A stretch of 25,068 nucleotides of DNA from Neelides folsomi. Its lineage: Eukaryota > Arthropoda > Collembola > Neelipleona > Neelidae. Made by a program: the position numbers and the translations under genes. The stretch lies in contig JAQGBZ010000627.1 in the NCBI GenBank assembly GCA_034687125.1, forward strand, positions 1 to 25,068, given 5' to 3'. Shown in pieces: positions 13,701 to 22,126 of the stretch; within the stretch, counting starts at the first letter, position 1, and every line of letters begins with the position of its first letter. Under the pieces are notes generated by a model. That model saw only the letters and a list, made by a program, of their open reading frames with translations. It was not told the DNA's origin and searched no databases.

Positions 13701-14982
13701 CCGTATCAATTTCGTACCACACTTCTTTTTATTCTGGGCAAAGAGAGATGAAGAAACTTACAATTCTAGATTCAATCCATTGCTTATGGTCATAATGGAA
13801 GGTTCCGTCAAATTCAGCGGTTAGCTGAGAGGGCTCAATCGATTTTAAAAGTATATCCACCCCAACCATGGACGTCTATATATGAAACATAAGTATTAAA
13901 TATTTAAGTATTTGTTTGTTAAAGTATACCAATCAATTACTAATAGCATGCCATTTTTAATGATTATTTATGATATAAAAGGTTAATGACGTTTAGTTGC
14001 AATAAAACAAATAAATTGCAAAAGTTCAAAATGAAATAATAAATATCAAATATTTCCAAATGTGGGATTTTATAGTTCCATTTCCATTTGGCATATTCAT
14101 CTTGAATCTAATAAAGATTGAATTTCCTTTTTTATCTCTGCTGCATTGCTCAAAATGAAAACCTAGCATATAAGACTTATTGCACAATTGCACGCAGGAA
14201 AAATATCAATTCGATTCAAAAACGAAATACTCCACCTTTTAATATTTTGCTTTAATTTATGCTTTATATTATGTATATACCTACTAAATAATAAATAAAT
14301 AAATACCTATAATATAATAGGTAGGTAATAGGTAAATAAAGGTGAATAGGTAAGTAAAAGGTAAATAGGTAAATAAATAAATACCTATAATAAAAATACG
14401 TACTTAAATACGTACGTAATTATCGACTAAAGACAATAATTTAAAAGTAGAGAGTATTGGAAGCTCATAAAAATTTGCTTTTTTTCTCAATATCACCTAA
14501 AATGCAAATTCTTTTTCTTATATGTAAAATAAAATTTCAACCTTACCTCAAACTTGTACTTATGACTTCCGATGGTTGTTCTATGTTTCTGCCAGAAATT
14601 CTCCGGTTTGATGATGTAAACTATGAAGACAAAGGACGAGAAGTGGTCATTTAAAAGTTTCAAAATTGGTTTGACACTTGACCACGTTCCTCCTCTCATG
14701 TCAATGACCACAGAAAATCCTCTTTCTCTCGTCTCCTCACTAAATAAAAATATTACATGTGAAGATTTTCAAATTAAATTAATTTTTATTTTCTTACCTG
14801 GGGATGGAGAAGAGGTAGTCGAAAAGTCGTCGTAGGTCATCTGGCAAAGCTCTGTCTCTTCTTGGAGCGGTTTGTCCAGGGAGGAGAAGTAGCGGGCCGC
14901 CTCTCTTGTCTCGACCACCATACACGATGGCCAAACGCTCTTGGAGAAGGGCTAAGACATCTTCAGCCCTTGGCCCGTCCAT
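7708..14982 (-). CDS. trio: Trio/Kalirin-family Rho GEF, N-terminal 658 residues (3' part outside window)
   Basis: Trio proteins activate Rac/Rho GTPases in axon guidance and cell migration. Exons, 5' to 3' on the minus strand: 14982-14798, 14739-14547, 13875-13762, 13650-13451, 12206-12104, 11932-11795, 11651-11529, 11404-11213, 11076-10945, 10558-10466, 9613-9428, 9291-9169, 7899-7708. All have GT/AG borders and compatible phases, and I read them as one open frame. Residues 1-164 form the Sec14/CRAL-TRIO-like domain (GGRDKRGGP at 22-30, KPENFWQK at 106-113). Residues 165-658 are spectrin-repeat helices, for example KLDQCFQLRHFEQD (295-308) running into MLDWI (312-316), and VLDWLEKHGE at 554. 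A Ser/Gly-rich linker (about 232-265, exon 5) separates the first helices from the next repeat. The ATG at 14982 starts just before the conserved domain, so the long disordered N-terminus of vertebrate Trio is absent. The DH-PH GEF modules must lie left of base 1. Trio is favoured over Kalirin only because invertebrates usually have one gene. Confidence 0.93.
7900..9168 (-). other. trio intron 12, nothing recognised
   Basis: This 1.27-kb interval between the exons ending at 9169 and starting at 7899 begins with GTAAGC and ends TTTGCAG on the minus strand. It is AT-rich at both ends and more mixed around 8300-8800. Short open frames (for example 8579-8776, plus strand) have no domain-like content. 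I see no RNA gene or repeat. Confidence 0.6.
9923..9928 (-). terminator. RNA polymerase III terminator of tRNA-Glu
   Basis: Six consecutive A on the plus strand (six T on the transcribed-sense minus strand) lie 3 bases past the tRNA 3' end. Four or more T is the usual Pol III stop, so this fits an active tRNA gene. Confidence 0.85.
9932..10003 (-). tRNA. tRNA-Glu (anticodon CTC)
   Basis: A complete 72-nt cloverleaf reads on the minus strand. The 7-bp acceptor stem is TCCCGTG/CACGGGA, followed by discriminator A at 9932. The anticodon arm is CCTGG-CTCTCAC-CCAGG, giving CTC at positions 34-36, which decodes GAG. The T arm is CCGGG-TTCGATT-CCCGG and carries the B-box GGTTCGATTCC; the A-box region is TAGTGGCTAGG. 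There is no tRNA intron and no encoded CCA, as expected of a nuclear eukaryotic gene. It is transcribed by RNA polymerase III in the same direction as the trio gene in whose intron it lies. All stems are fully paired, so it looks functional. Confidence 0.96.
10559..10944 (-). other. trio intron 9, nothing recognised
   Basis: This 386-base interval lies between trio exons 9 and 10, with GTAAGT donor and TTCTAG acceptor on the minus strand. A short purine-rich run with repeated GAGGAAAA sits near 10800-10825. No gene, RNA or inverted repeat was seen. Confidence 0.6.
12207..13450 (-). other. trio intron 4, nothing recognised
   Basis: This 1.24-kb intron joins exon 4 (ending 13451, phase 2) to the Ser/Gly-rich exon 5 (starting 12206). 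Donor GTAAGA and acceptor CTTAAAG are clear on the minus strand. The interior is AT-rich without open frames of note, repeats or RNA genes that I can see. Confidence 0.6.
14276..14416. repeat. AT-rich minisatellite of ATAGGTAA/AAATAAAT units in trio intron 2
   Basis: The trio intron between 14546 and 13876 contains a low-complexity block. AAATAAATAAATACCTATAA occurs twice (14293-14312 and 14371-14390). Between the copies are many AATAGGTAA-type units, which are the inverse of TACCTATT. It ends in TACGTA-containing repeats. The rest of this 671-base intron has no recognised feature. Confidence 0.75.
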
Positions 14983-15013
14983 CCTTCTTCTTCCTCCGGC
15001 CTGCTGCTTTCAT
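14963..15013 (-). promoter_or_regulatory. Upstream ORF overlapping the trio start codon
   Basis: An ATG at 15013-15011 on the minus strand lies 31 bases before the trio ATG in a different frame. It encodes 16 mostly basic residues (MKAAGRRKKKDGRAKG) and stops at TGA 14965-14963, inside the trio coding sequence. If the transcript begins upstream of 15013, scanning ribosomes would meet this ATG first, which could lower trio translation. The transcription start is not known from sequence, so the role is inferred. Confidence 0.45.
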
Positions 15014-15373
15014 TCACCTCCAATAAGACGAATCAATAAATAGTGAGATTCATTCAGGAGATAAAAAGTTCCTCGACTCTCCTTCAACACTTTCTTCTTT
15101 CATCTGACTTTTCTAACCCTAACCACACCTGCGACTTTTCAAATCCTTCACCGTGCGAAATTTATATATTAAATTATTTGCCTTTTATGCTCCAATGTTC
15201 TAAATTGATAGTCAAACTGTTAATTAAAGTTACACTAAAGAAGATAAAGTTATAAAAATTTTAAATTAATTTTATTGTAATGTCCTATGTGTTGAGTATA
15301 AAACTCGCATGTATGCATCCTATCTTGGGCCTAGTTATTTTTGTTACATGTCTTTAGTGGGACTTGGGAGTAT
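14983..15373. promoter_or_regulatory. trio 5' flank, left part of the trio/LSm5 spacer
   Basis: trio (minus strand, ATG 14982) and LSm5 (plus strand, ATG 15852) point away from each other. The 869-base spacer must hold both promoters. The part next to trio is pyrimidine-rich on the plus strand (15060-15160). Farther right it becomes AT-rich. No TATA box or clear initiator can be assigned from sequence alone. Confidence 0.5.
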
Positions 15374-15785
15374 GAAGTGGAAATATCTGGCATTCGAGGA
15401 TTTCTATGTATGGGAATTGGTTACACGCTGGTAACTCCGGTCCTTTAACCCTGCGATATTACGGGAAGACATGTATAACAAAAAATGAAGGTCACATATT
15501 CCTTTATTCACTACCCAAGTGCCATTACGTTGCGTTATGCTTTAAGCGTGCGGCGCTTAAGCGAAAATGTACTTTTATAAAACATGTTATTGGGTACATC
15601 GCGGTAACTCCGGTCACAGCAATGTTACCTGAAGTTATGTATAGCAAAAAATGGAGGTCTCTTATCCCTCTGTTCAGCACCCAAGTGCCATTACCCTGCG
15701 TTATGCTTTAAGCGTGCAGCGCTTAAGTGAATTAGTACTGTTTTTGTATTAGTGTTTTCTCGAATGTCAGATTTTTCCAGTCGGT
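15374..15785. mobile_element. Putative 412-bp non-autonomous inverted-repeat transposon (MITE-like)
   Basis: A 21-base inverted repeat with 19 matches (core ATCTGGCATTCGAG) lies at 15378-15398 and 15759-15779. Just outside it, an 11-bp direct repeat CTTGGGAGTAT occurs at 15363-15373 and 15786-15796, as expected of a target-site duplication. The outermost 4 bases on the left and 6 on the right do not pair, so the exact ends are uncertain. The interior carries two diverged tandem copies of a unit of about 166-173 bp and no transposase. A 101-codon open frame across it (15406-15711) is not protein-like. I cannot assign a superfamily; long target duplications (9-11 bp) occur in Mutator-like elements. 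Confidence 0.6.
15430..15730 (+). repeat. Two tandem copies of a ~170-bp unit inside the MITE-like element
   Basis: GGTAACTCCGGTC occurs at 15430 and again at 15603 (offset 173). CCCAAGTGCCATTAC occurs at 15514 and 15680 (offset 166). Each copy ends in GCGTTATGCTTTAAGCGTGC followed by a GCGCTTAAG that can fold back on TTTAAGCG. The differing offsets show small indels between the copies. Confidence 0.85.
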
Positions 15786-15851
15786 CTTGGGAGTATACAC
15801 AAGACATGCAGTCTAGAAGTAGAGGGAAAACAAAAGTTATTCCTATCAAAG

Positions 15852-16342
15852 ATGGCGTCCTCCGTAACCACGTTAAACCCGTCAACGCTTTTGCCGCTCG
15901 GTAATTACAATTAAACTGGTTTTTAACGATTATCATAATTAAATTAACCACGATGTAATATAGTCTTATGGGTAAAATATATTTTTCGATTTAGAACTGG
16001 TGGACAAAGCGATCGGGTCGAGAATTCATATCATAATGAAAAATGATAAGGAACTTGTGGGAACTTTACTCGGCTTCGACGATTATGTAAACATGGTCCT
16101 AGAGGATGTTACAGAATATGAAACTACATCAGAGGGACGTCGTGTTACGAGGTTGGAACAAATTCTCTTGAATGGAAACAACATCGCAATGGTAAGTCAA
16201 TCATTTCTACCAAATCAAACTATTTTATACCGATTTGAATTCGATTAATTTATTGGATTGCATTGTGATGATTGAGTGGATTGTAAAACCTAATTATTAT
16301 TTATAGTTGATTCCGGGTGGTGAGATGCCAGATGCTTCTTGA
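15852..16342 (+). CDS. LSM5: U6 snRNA-associated Sm-like protein LSm5
   Basis: LSm5 is a subunit of the LSm2-8 ring that binds the U6 snRNA 3' end in the nucleus and of the LSm1-7 ring that promotes mRNA decapping in the cytoplasm. Three exons join as 15852-15900, 15995-16191 and 16307-16342, with GT/AG borders and phases 1 then 0. They give 93 residues (about 91 in human). Sm1 spans about residues 24-55 (GSRIHI, then [13 protein letters not shown] with D45 and N49 of the RNA-binding turn). Sm2 is [14 protein letters not shown] (74-87), completed only by the third exon. The start ATG supplies the N-terminal [15 protein letters not shown], which resembles other LSm5 proteins. The first in-exon methionine-like position near 16000 is really GTG (Val19). 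Residues past 16191 read straight through would be intron translation. The gene is intact and very well conserved. Confidence 0.96.
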
Positions 16343-16379
16343 GTCCTCAACTTATTTTTTGTCTTTTTACGTCAGTTTT

Positions 16380-16385
16380 AATAAA
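16380..16385 (+). promoter_or_regulatory. LSm5 polyadenylation signal
   Basis: A canonical AATAAA lies 38 bases after the LSm5 stop codon, with T-rich and GT-containing sequence just beyond. It implies a very short 3' UTR. Confidence 0.7.
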
Positions 16386-16789
16386 TTTTCTTATTGTTTG
16401 TCTATCATCATTATAAATCATTGTGTATTTCATTGTGCATCATTATATAAGCTTCGCGATTGAGATTATTTCAGAATATTTTTATAATATAAACACTTTC
16501 ATAGTTGTACAAATTACAGTATAATATTTAATTTTACAAAAAAGGTATTAAAGTTTCGTTCATTCAGATCATACATGAATCATCAATGTAGCATGATTCC
16601 CCGAGCTCGAGGAATACGACAATTTGGCGCACTTTAGCAAGCTATGTATTGGCCAGCTGCAGTTAGATTTTATGCGGATTCTCGGCATTTTATGAAAAAA
16701 GTTAATATAAAAGATTCAATTAAATTAAATTAGCATCGATAAATCACATTCGCTCTTTCAAAGTTTATAGTAATATTGATTCAATAATC
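16386..16789 (+). promoter_or_regulatory. LSm5-Brd7-9 spacer with presumed Brd7-9 promoter
   Basis: After the LSm5 3' end, this stretch must contain the Brd7-9 promoter and 5' UTR. Visible candidate elements are a near-palindrome TTCCCCGAGCTCGAGGAA (about 16598-16615) and CATCGATAA near 16734-16742. The latter is 7/8 to the DRE core TATCGATA of Drosophila promoters. Both are weak evidence on their own. No gene or RNA is seen. Confidence 0.4.
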
Positions 16790-19700
16790 ATGTATTCTGG
16801 AGAAGGAACCAAGAAGCATAAAAAACACAAAAAGGAAAAGGATCGGGAAAAATATGAAGGTACTCTTCACAATATACCGTCAAAATTGACATTTTAACGA
16901 ATCTAAAGGCTCAATCAATGATATATTTATTCATAATCGGTTTAATTTAACTCCATTTATAATAATTTATTTCTTTTATATAGAAAAACCATATGGATCT
17001 ACATTATTAGATAAGTCATCTCAGAGATTAAAATTAATCCTGAAAGTTGGAGGGTCATCAACTCCTGAACACTCCGATTCTCCAGGACCTCCATTATCAC
17101 TTAATTTAAACCTGAACATGTCTTACGATGACGACTCCCAACATTCTCATAAAAAATCAAAGAAAAAGGATAAAAAGAAAAAGAATAAAAAGCACAAACA
17201 CAAGGTATTTACTTTAAAATGACAATGAGTGATCAAATATCTATGTATTTATTATATCATTAACATGGATTAAAATTTTTATTAGGACAAGAAAAAGAAA
17301 ACGAAAGAAGAAAGGATGGAAGTAGAATTGATGGCTCCAACACCTTTAATTACTAAACCTATTTTAATACCGTTCCCTCCTGTTGCTGCTGCTGTTGCTG
17401 CTCCTCCTCCTCCCCCAACAACTCAAGCAATAATTGAAGAACCGATGGTTGTAGAAGAAACGCCAAATCCTGAAGAAACTGGAAGAGAACAAAGAGCCTG
17501 TGTGAAGAAAAATGACAAACCACTACAGAAACTTCTTGATTACTTGCTAAAAGTAAACATTACAATGATTAATCGTACACTAAATTATTTTTGTTTGGAA
17601 TTTGCTAATTTTTTTTAATATTGAACAGAATTTAGAAAAGAAAGACCCACAAAACTTTTTTGCTTGGCCAGTAACGGACAAGATCGCACCCGGGTATTCT
17701 TCGATCATTTCAAAACCAATGGATTTCAGTACCATGAGGGCAAAAGTTGACGAATGTGAATATGGAAATTTGGAGGAGTTTAAAGCTGATTTTATTCTTA
17801 TGTGTGAAAATGCAATGACTTATAATCATGTAGAGACGATTTATTACAAGGTAAATAGTATTTTTTTAAAAACTATATTTTGACTTCCAATTAGTCTTTA
17901 GTGTTACTCTTGTTCTAGTTCGGAATATCTTTTAAATTTTATTTTTGAAAATAAGTCTTCTAATATTGTATACCTAGCTTATAATAGTACTTACTTACTA
18001 ATATTTATTATTCTTATAAATGGCAGGCTGCGAAAAAGTTATCGCAAACTGGAGTAAAAAGCTTGACTGAGGAAAAGATCAGACCACTCATTCCGTTAAT
18101 GCCTTCAATTCGACTTTTAAACGAAGAAGATCTTGGTTTTAATTTATTTCCTGATCCCATTGATCAGGATATTATGATGATGACATCAAATGAAGAAGAA
18201 ACACTCAAAATGGAAGTTGATCCAAAGGAAAATGAGCATTACATGCCACCCCATCCCAAAGATCCACCGTAAATATTTATTTTGAAAGCATTTATTAATG
18301 TTTGACACTCCATTAATAAATATTATTTTTAGAGATTTTTGTGGATCATTTACTGAAGAATTAACATCACAAGAGGTTCTTCAACAAGCTAGATTGGCAG
18401 CTCGAGAAGCAGCCCACCGCTTGGCCACTAGAAAACCGAAAAGCAATGTAGGTTTATTATACACATACATATTATTGACATACCTGTATTTATTGATAAA
18501 ATGGAATGAATTTGACTTACATTTGTTTAAATAATTTCTAGATGGGATTTTTAAGACTTCGAAAAGATGGAAGTACTTCATTAGCAATTTTGGTTCCAAC
18601 GACCGGAGTAATGCCGGGAAGTAAAGAACAACCTTTAACCCTTGGAGCATTGACAGGGAAAATTAATCAAGGAAGTGCTCAATTGATTGGAAATAAAGAC
18701 GATAAAAAAGTACTTCGTGGAGGTGAGTATGAGAACATTAAAGATCTATATCATTTACATTTTTAAGATGATATTTCGAAGCAATTTAATTAATCCATAA
18801 TTAATTATTTATTTAGTCAAGCCTTTGTATTACGGTGCGTTCAGCACTTATGCGCCAAACCATGATTCAACCTTTTCAACTTTAACTTCTGAAGAAACTG
18901 AACTTGTCAATTCAACTTATGGAGATGAAACTGCAGTCCAATATGCTGAAAGTTTAATTGAATTTGCTAAAGGATGCGATTACAGCATGACAATGGTTGA
19001 TGAAATTCTGGATACCTTGACAAGGGGTCAACATTCTCGAACAGTTAATTTGATAGAGGAGAGGAAAAAAATGGAAGAGGAAATTCGACTTGAGAAAAAA
19101 GCAAGTGAAGAAGATGATTCATATTTAGAAAAAATTGAAAACATCGTTCAGATGGCTATGAACTCACGTCCTGCAATTCCTCCTACTCAAACAGAAACTA
19201 TTGATCTCGCCTCGTTATCAAGTTTGGGAGAATTAGGAATTGACACAAGTTTCCTCAACGGTTACAGAGAGAGAGATTCGTAAGTTAAAATTTTGCATCA
19301 TGAGTGAAATATTTTTGCTTCTATATTCTTCGATTTTTAACATTTTATTCAGGATCAGCAAAAAACTTGAAGAGACGGCAGAGTTAATTGGGAACCTCGA
19401 GAAATTACAACTCATTCGACTTGGTCAGCCATCAAGACCCGGTCCCCCTTATGTGAATCAGCCGACAGAAGAGGAAATTCAAATAGCAGATAAAATTATT
19501 GAAAACTTGATTGGGCTCGTCAAAAAAGTTTATCCGGGAGAAATTGCTTCCACAGCTGCGCTAAGAAGAGCAATGGGAGTGAAGCTTGCTCATTCGGGAC
19601 CTCCAATCTTCCCTGGTTTAAAATAATTTTAAACATATTTTTTAAAATTTGATTAAATAATTGCAATACCTATATATACTAATACATTTCTCAGATTTGC

Positions 19701-19897
19701 TTAAGCTTATGGAACCCCATTCGTCAACTCAAAGCGATTCTCAAAATGAAGACGCTGAAGACTCTCAAAATTCAAATTCAATTACAAATGAATCGCAAAT
19801 TGGAGAAAATAAAGATATGGCTTCGGCTGTTGCTCCGATTATTTTGGAAAATCAATCTGTTATTGAAGACAAAACTCAAATTGGAACAGTCTCCTAA
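16790..19897 (+). CDS. Brd7-9: Bromodomain-containing protein of the BRD7/BRD9 family
   Basis: BRD7 and BRD9 are acetyl-lysine-reading subunits of SWI/SNF remodellers (PBAF and ncBAF); arthropods usually have one such gene. Ten exons: 16790-16859, 16984-17204, 17286-17552, 17629-17850, 18027-18268, 18333-18447, 18542-18722, 18817-19279, 19353-19615, 19695-19897. Phases agree at every junction and give 748 residues (human proteins about 600-650). A Lys/His-rich start is followed by LILKVGG (41-47), a motif shared by the family, more basic runs, and an Ala/Pro-rich stretch in exon 3. The bromodomain runs from late exon 3 through exon 4 (about 171-268). N252 in TYNHVETIYYK is the acetyl-lysine anchor, and Y258 matches the BRD9-type tyrosine gatekeeper. 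Exons 6-9 match the C-terminal family domain (DUF3512), including YYGAFSTYAPNHDSTF and RRAMGV. The acidic, Ser/Gln-rich tail comes from exon 10. BRD7 versus BRD9 cannot be separated here. Confidence 0.95.
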
Positions 19898-20095
19898 TTT
19901 TTTAATTAAACCATCTTAATATGATAGTTTATCTTTAATACCATATATACCATTATGTAATGCCTATAATAATATATGTCATGTATTGTGTTTTTATAAA
20001 TAGGTAGATTGTTTCATTGTTTAAGTTTTAAAATATTAGTAATTAAATTAATAATTATAGATATTTAATATTATAAAATCCTATCTTTATTGGAT

Positions 20096-20101
20096 AATAA
20101 A
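20096..20101 (+). promoter_or_regulatory. Candidate Brd7-9 polyadenylation signal
   Basis: AATAAA lies about 200 bases after the Brd7-9 stop codon and is followed by T-rich sequence. The region is so AT-rich that other near matches occur, for example around 20195-20205, so the choice is tentative. Confidence 0.45.
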
Positions 20102-20560
20102 ACAATTTTGTACATAATTAACTTTTTATATGCATATTTGCGTATTTTTTCTTTTTATGCTTGAAAGTTACTTTTATAACAATTTTACTTGATAATAAAT
20201 TAATAAAGATAGCTGTACCATATTTAATGTAACATAATTTTGTTAAAGAGCTACATTTTAAAATAATCTAATGTATAAAAATAAATTATGCATCATGTTT
20301 TTAAATCTTACAGTAATGAATTTTAAATTTTATAATACTTTTAACGATTTTATTATTATATTGAATAAAAAATTTCATTTAAAGCAACATTTTTAATAAG
20401 TACTATATAATACATAAGGATAATCATTAACGAAATTCTCACAGAGGAAAATTTTTAAAAAATCTCAAAATATTTATTAATGTCATAAAACACTAAATTC
20501 AAGGTTTAAGTTGTGGTAAAATCCTTATAAATATAATAGTTAGCAACATACTAAACCTGC
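20102..20560. other. AT-rich intergenic sequence, nothing recognised
   Basis: Very AT-rich DNA follows the Brd7-9 3' end. It has no open frame, inverted repeat or RNA gene that I can support. Confidence 0.6.
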
Positions 20561-20760
20561 GTTCCCTTTATGGGAATCACGTGAAAATACCAAAGACAAT
20601 TTCAACAATCCTCGTGGAACCTTCCATCATTCCACGCTCATCCGACTTCCTTCTGTGGACGATGGACGAAGAGCGAAGGGGAGAGGACGACGAATAAGAA
20701 AGGGGAAGCTGGACTATTCAATCAGAAGAAGCTATTCAATGTAGTAATTATCCCGCCAAT
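20561..20760. promoter_or_regulatory. GC-richer island with TCACGTGA palindrome
   Basis: Base composition jumps here: 32/60 G+C at 20641-20700 against about 10-25% nearby. It starts with a small hairpin TTCCC-TTTAT-GGGAA directly followed by the 8-bp palindrome TCACGTGA (20577-20584), an E-box/M-box of the USF/MITF/TFEB type. A purine-rich run with repeated GACGA follows. The only ATG-initiated frame on the plus strand is 11 codons (MDEERRGEDDE, near 20660). It may be a promoter or non-coding first exon of a gene beyond the window; this is inference. Confidence 0.4.
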
Positions 20761-21643
20761 ATTATCACCGAATTTCTACTTCAAGTTGGCTATTTTCTAA
20801 GAAAATACCAAACACGTTTAATAGCATTTTCATCAATTGGGTTTATTGTTAATAATGTTAATTCTGTTTTTATGCTTAATTGTGTTTTTAATAGAACAGA
20901 AAGCTTAAAATTAAATATTTAATAATGATTTAAAAATAGTCACTAACATACATGACCGCTAGTAATAAATACAGGATTAATTAATTGTTTCAATTAATTT
21001 CCCAGTTGAGTACAAAGGATTGGCTTGTTAATTCGTGTTATTTTAAGACAACTTTTTATGGTCTACAACATGGTATAGAAAGCTAAGACCAATCACTTGT
21101 ACCATTGTAGATCTGGGTCATTCCCGTGTATTTTAGACGGAATTTATGTGGGAAATTTAAAATTATGGTAACGTGTGTGAGAATTTTGTTAATGATTATC
21201 CATAAGCAATTTTGTATGGTGGCTTCTCTAAATGAAGCTAACAAAGCATTCATGAACCTATCGAGTTAGCCCATTACTAAACCAATTCATTTATGTTAGA
21301 TGTGTATTGGGTATAGTATATATAAATAGCTATAGAGGTAATTAATATATTGAAAACTTAATCGATTAATTTTAGTAAAATTGAGATTGATTGAATCGCT
21401 TTGAAGTTAAAAGCTTCCCGCATTATATTGCTTAGAAGGGATGTAATTGGAAGATGGTTAGGTTGTTCCATCCTAACTTTACCATCCATCCTAACGAACT
21501 ATTTTGTTCTCGTAGAATATTAGGTAGTTAGTGAAAGTACAAATAGAAATTCTTGTAATAATATCAGTATTATATAAGAGTTTCATTTTCTCAAGAGAGA
21601 ACTGCTTCCATTAAGGATAAAATTTGTTTGAACCTCTTAACTT
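20761..21643. other. Intergenic sequence, nothing recognised
   Basis: No coding frame, RNA gene or clear repeat was found in this AT-rich stretch between the GC-richer island and the 34-bp minisatellite. Confidence 0.55.
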
Positions 21644-21762
21644 AATTATACAGGTAGATATTGGTATTATACAAGGTAATTATACAGGTAAATATTGGTA
21701 TTATACAAGGTAATTATACAGGTAGATATTGATATTATACAAGGTAATAATACAGGTAGATG
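21644..21762 (+). repeat. 34-bp minisatellite, about 3.5 copies
   Basis: The unit begins AATTATACAGGTAGATATTG and ends GTATTATACAAGGT. Three full copies start at 21644, 21678 and 21712. A partial fourth starts at 21746 (AATAATACAGGTAGATG). Copies differ by single bases only, so the expansion is fairly recent. Confidence 0.9.
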
Positions 21763-22118
21763 TATCCTTTAGTTTAGTAGTTGCTTTCTCCTATGCTTTC
21801 TTTTATGCTCTGATATATAGTGAAATGATAATATAATGCCCTTTAAATTGACTTTAAATAAAAAAAAATACATAAATTTTATGGGAGTAAAATTTAAATT
21901 GTCATGTAGAACTATGGCATTTAATTAAATGTTCACTTTCTAATTTCTGGGAGAATAGAAATAAAAGATTTCCAAATTCTGGGAAGATTTTATTTATGAT
22001 AGGAGATAAACAATTTCACTTTTAAGCCAAATTGCATGGACAAATTATCAATTTAAAATAAGAATCGATTATTTTATGACATTCGGCTTATGCCTATTAT
22101 TCCTAATACATATATGGT
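21763..22118. other. Intergenic sequence, nothing recognised
   Basis: AT-rich sequence lies between the minisatellite and the inverted-repeat element. TTTCCAAATTCTGGGA and TTTCTGGGAGAAT occur close together near 21942-21985. No gene is seen. Confidence 0.5.
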
Positions 22119-22126
22119 ATTTTAAT
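22119..22126. repeat. Left target-site duplication of the 552-bp element
   Basis: ATTTTAAT immediately precedes the left inverted repeat and is repeated in the same orientation at 22679-22686. The next base is G on both sides, so the duplication may be 8 or 9 bp. Confidence 0.7.

Noticed and set aside
15406..15711. 101-codon plus-strand open frame upstream of LSm5
   Set aside because: It lies wholly within the inverted-repeat element and is produced by its tandem duplication. The two copies are read in different ways and show no protein character.
16000..16248. Single-exon LSm-like protein of 82 residues
   Set aside because: It begins at a GTG that is Val19 of LSm5 and ends in translated intron. 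The true gene has three exons, with the Sm2 motif finished at 16307-16342.
15852..19897. LSm5 and Brd7-9 as a bicistronic, trans-spliced unit
   Set aside because: They share a strand, but LSm5 has its own AATAAA 38 bases after its stop, and 447 bases including candidate promoter motifs separate it from Brd7-9.
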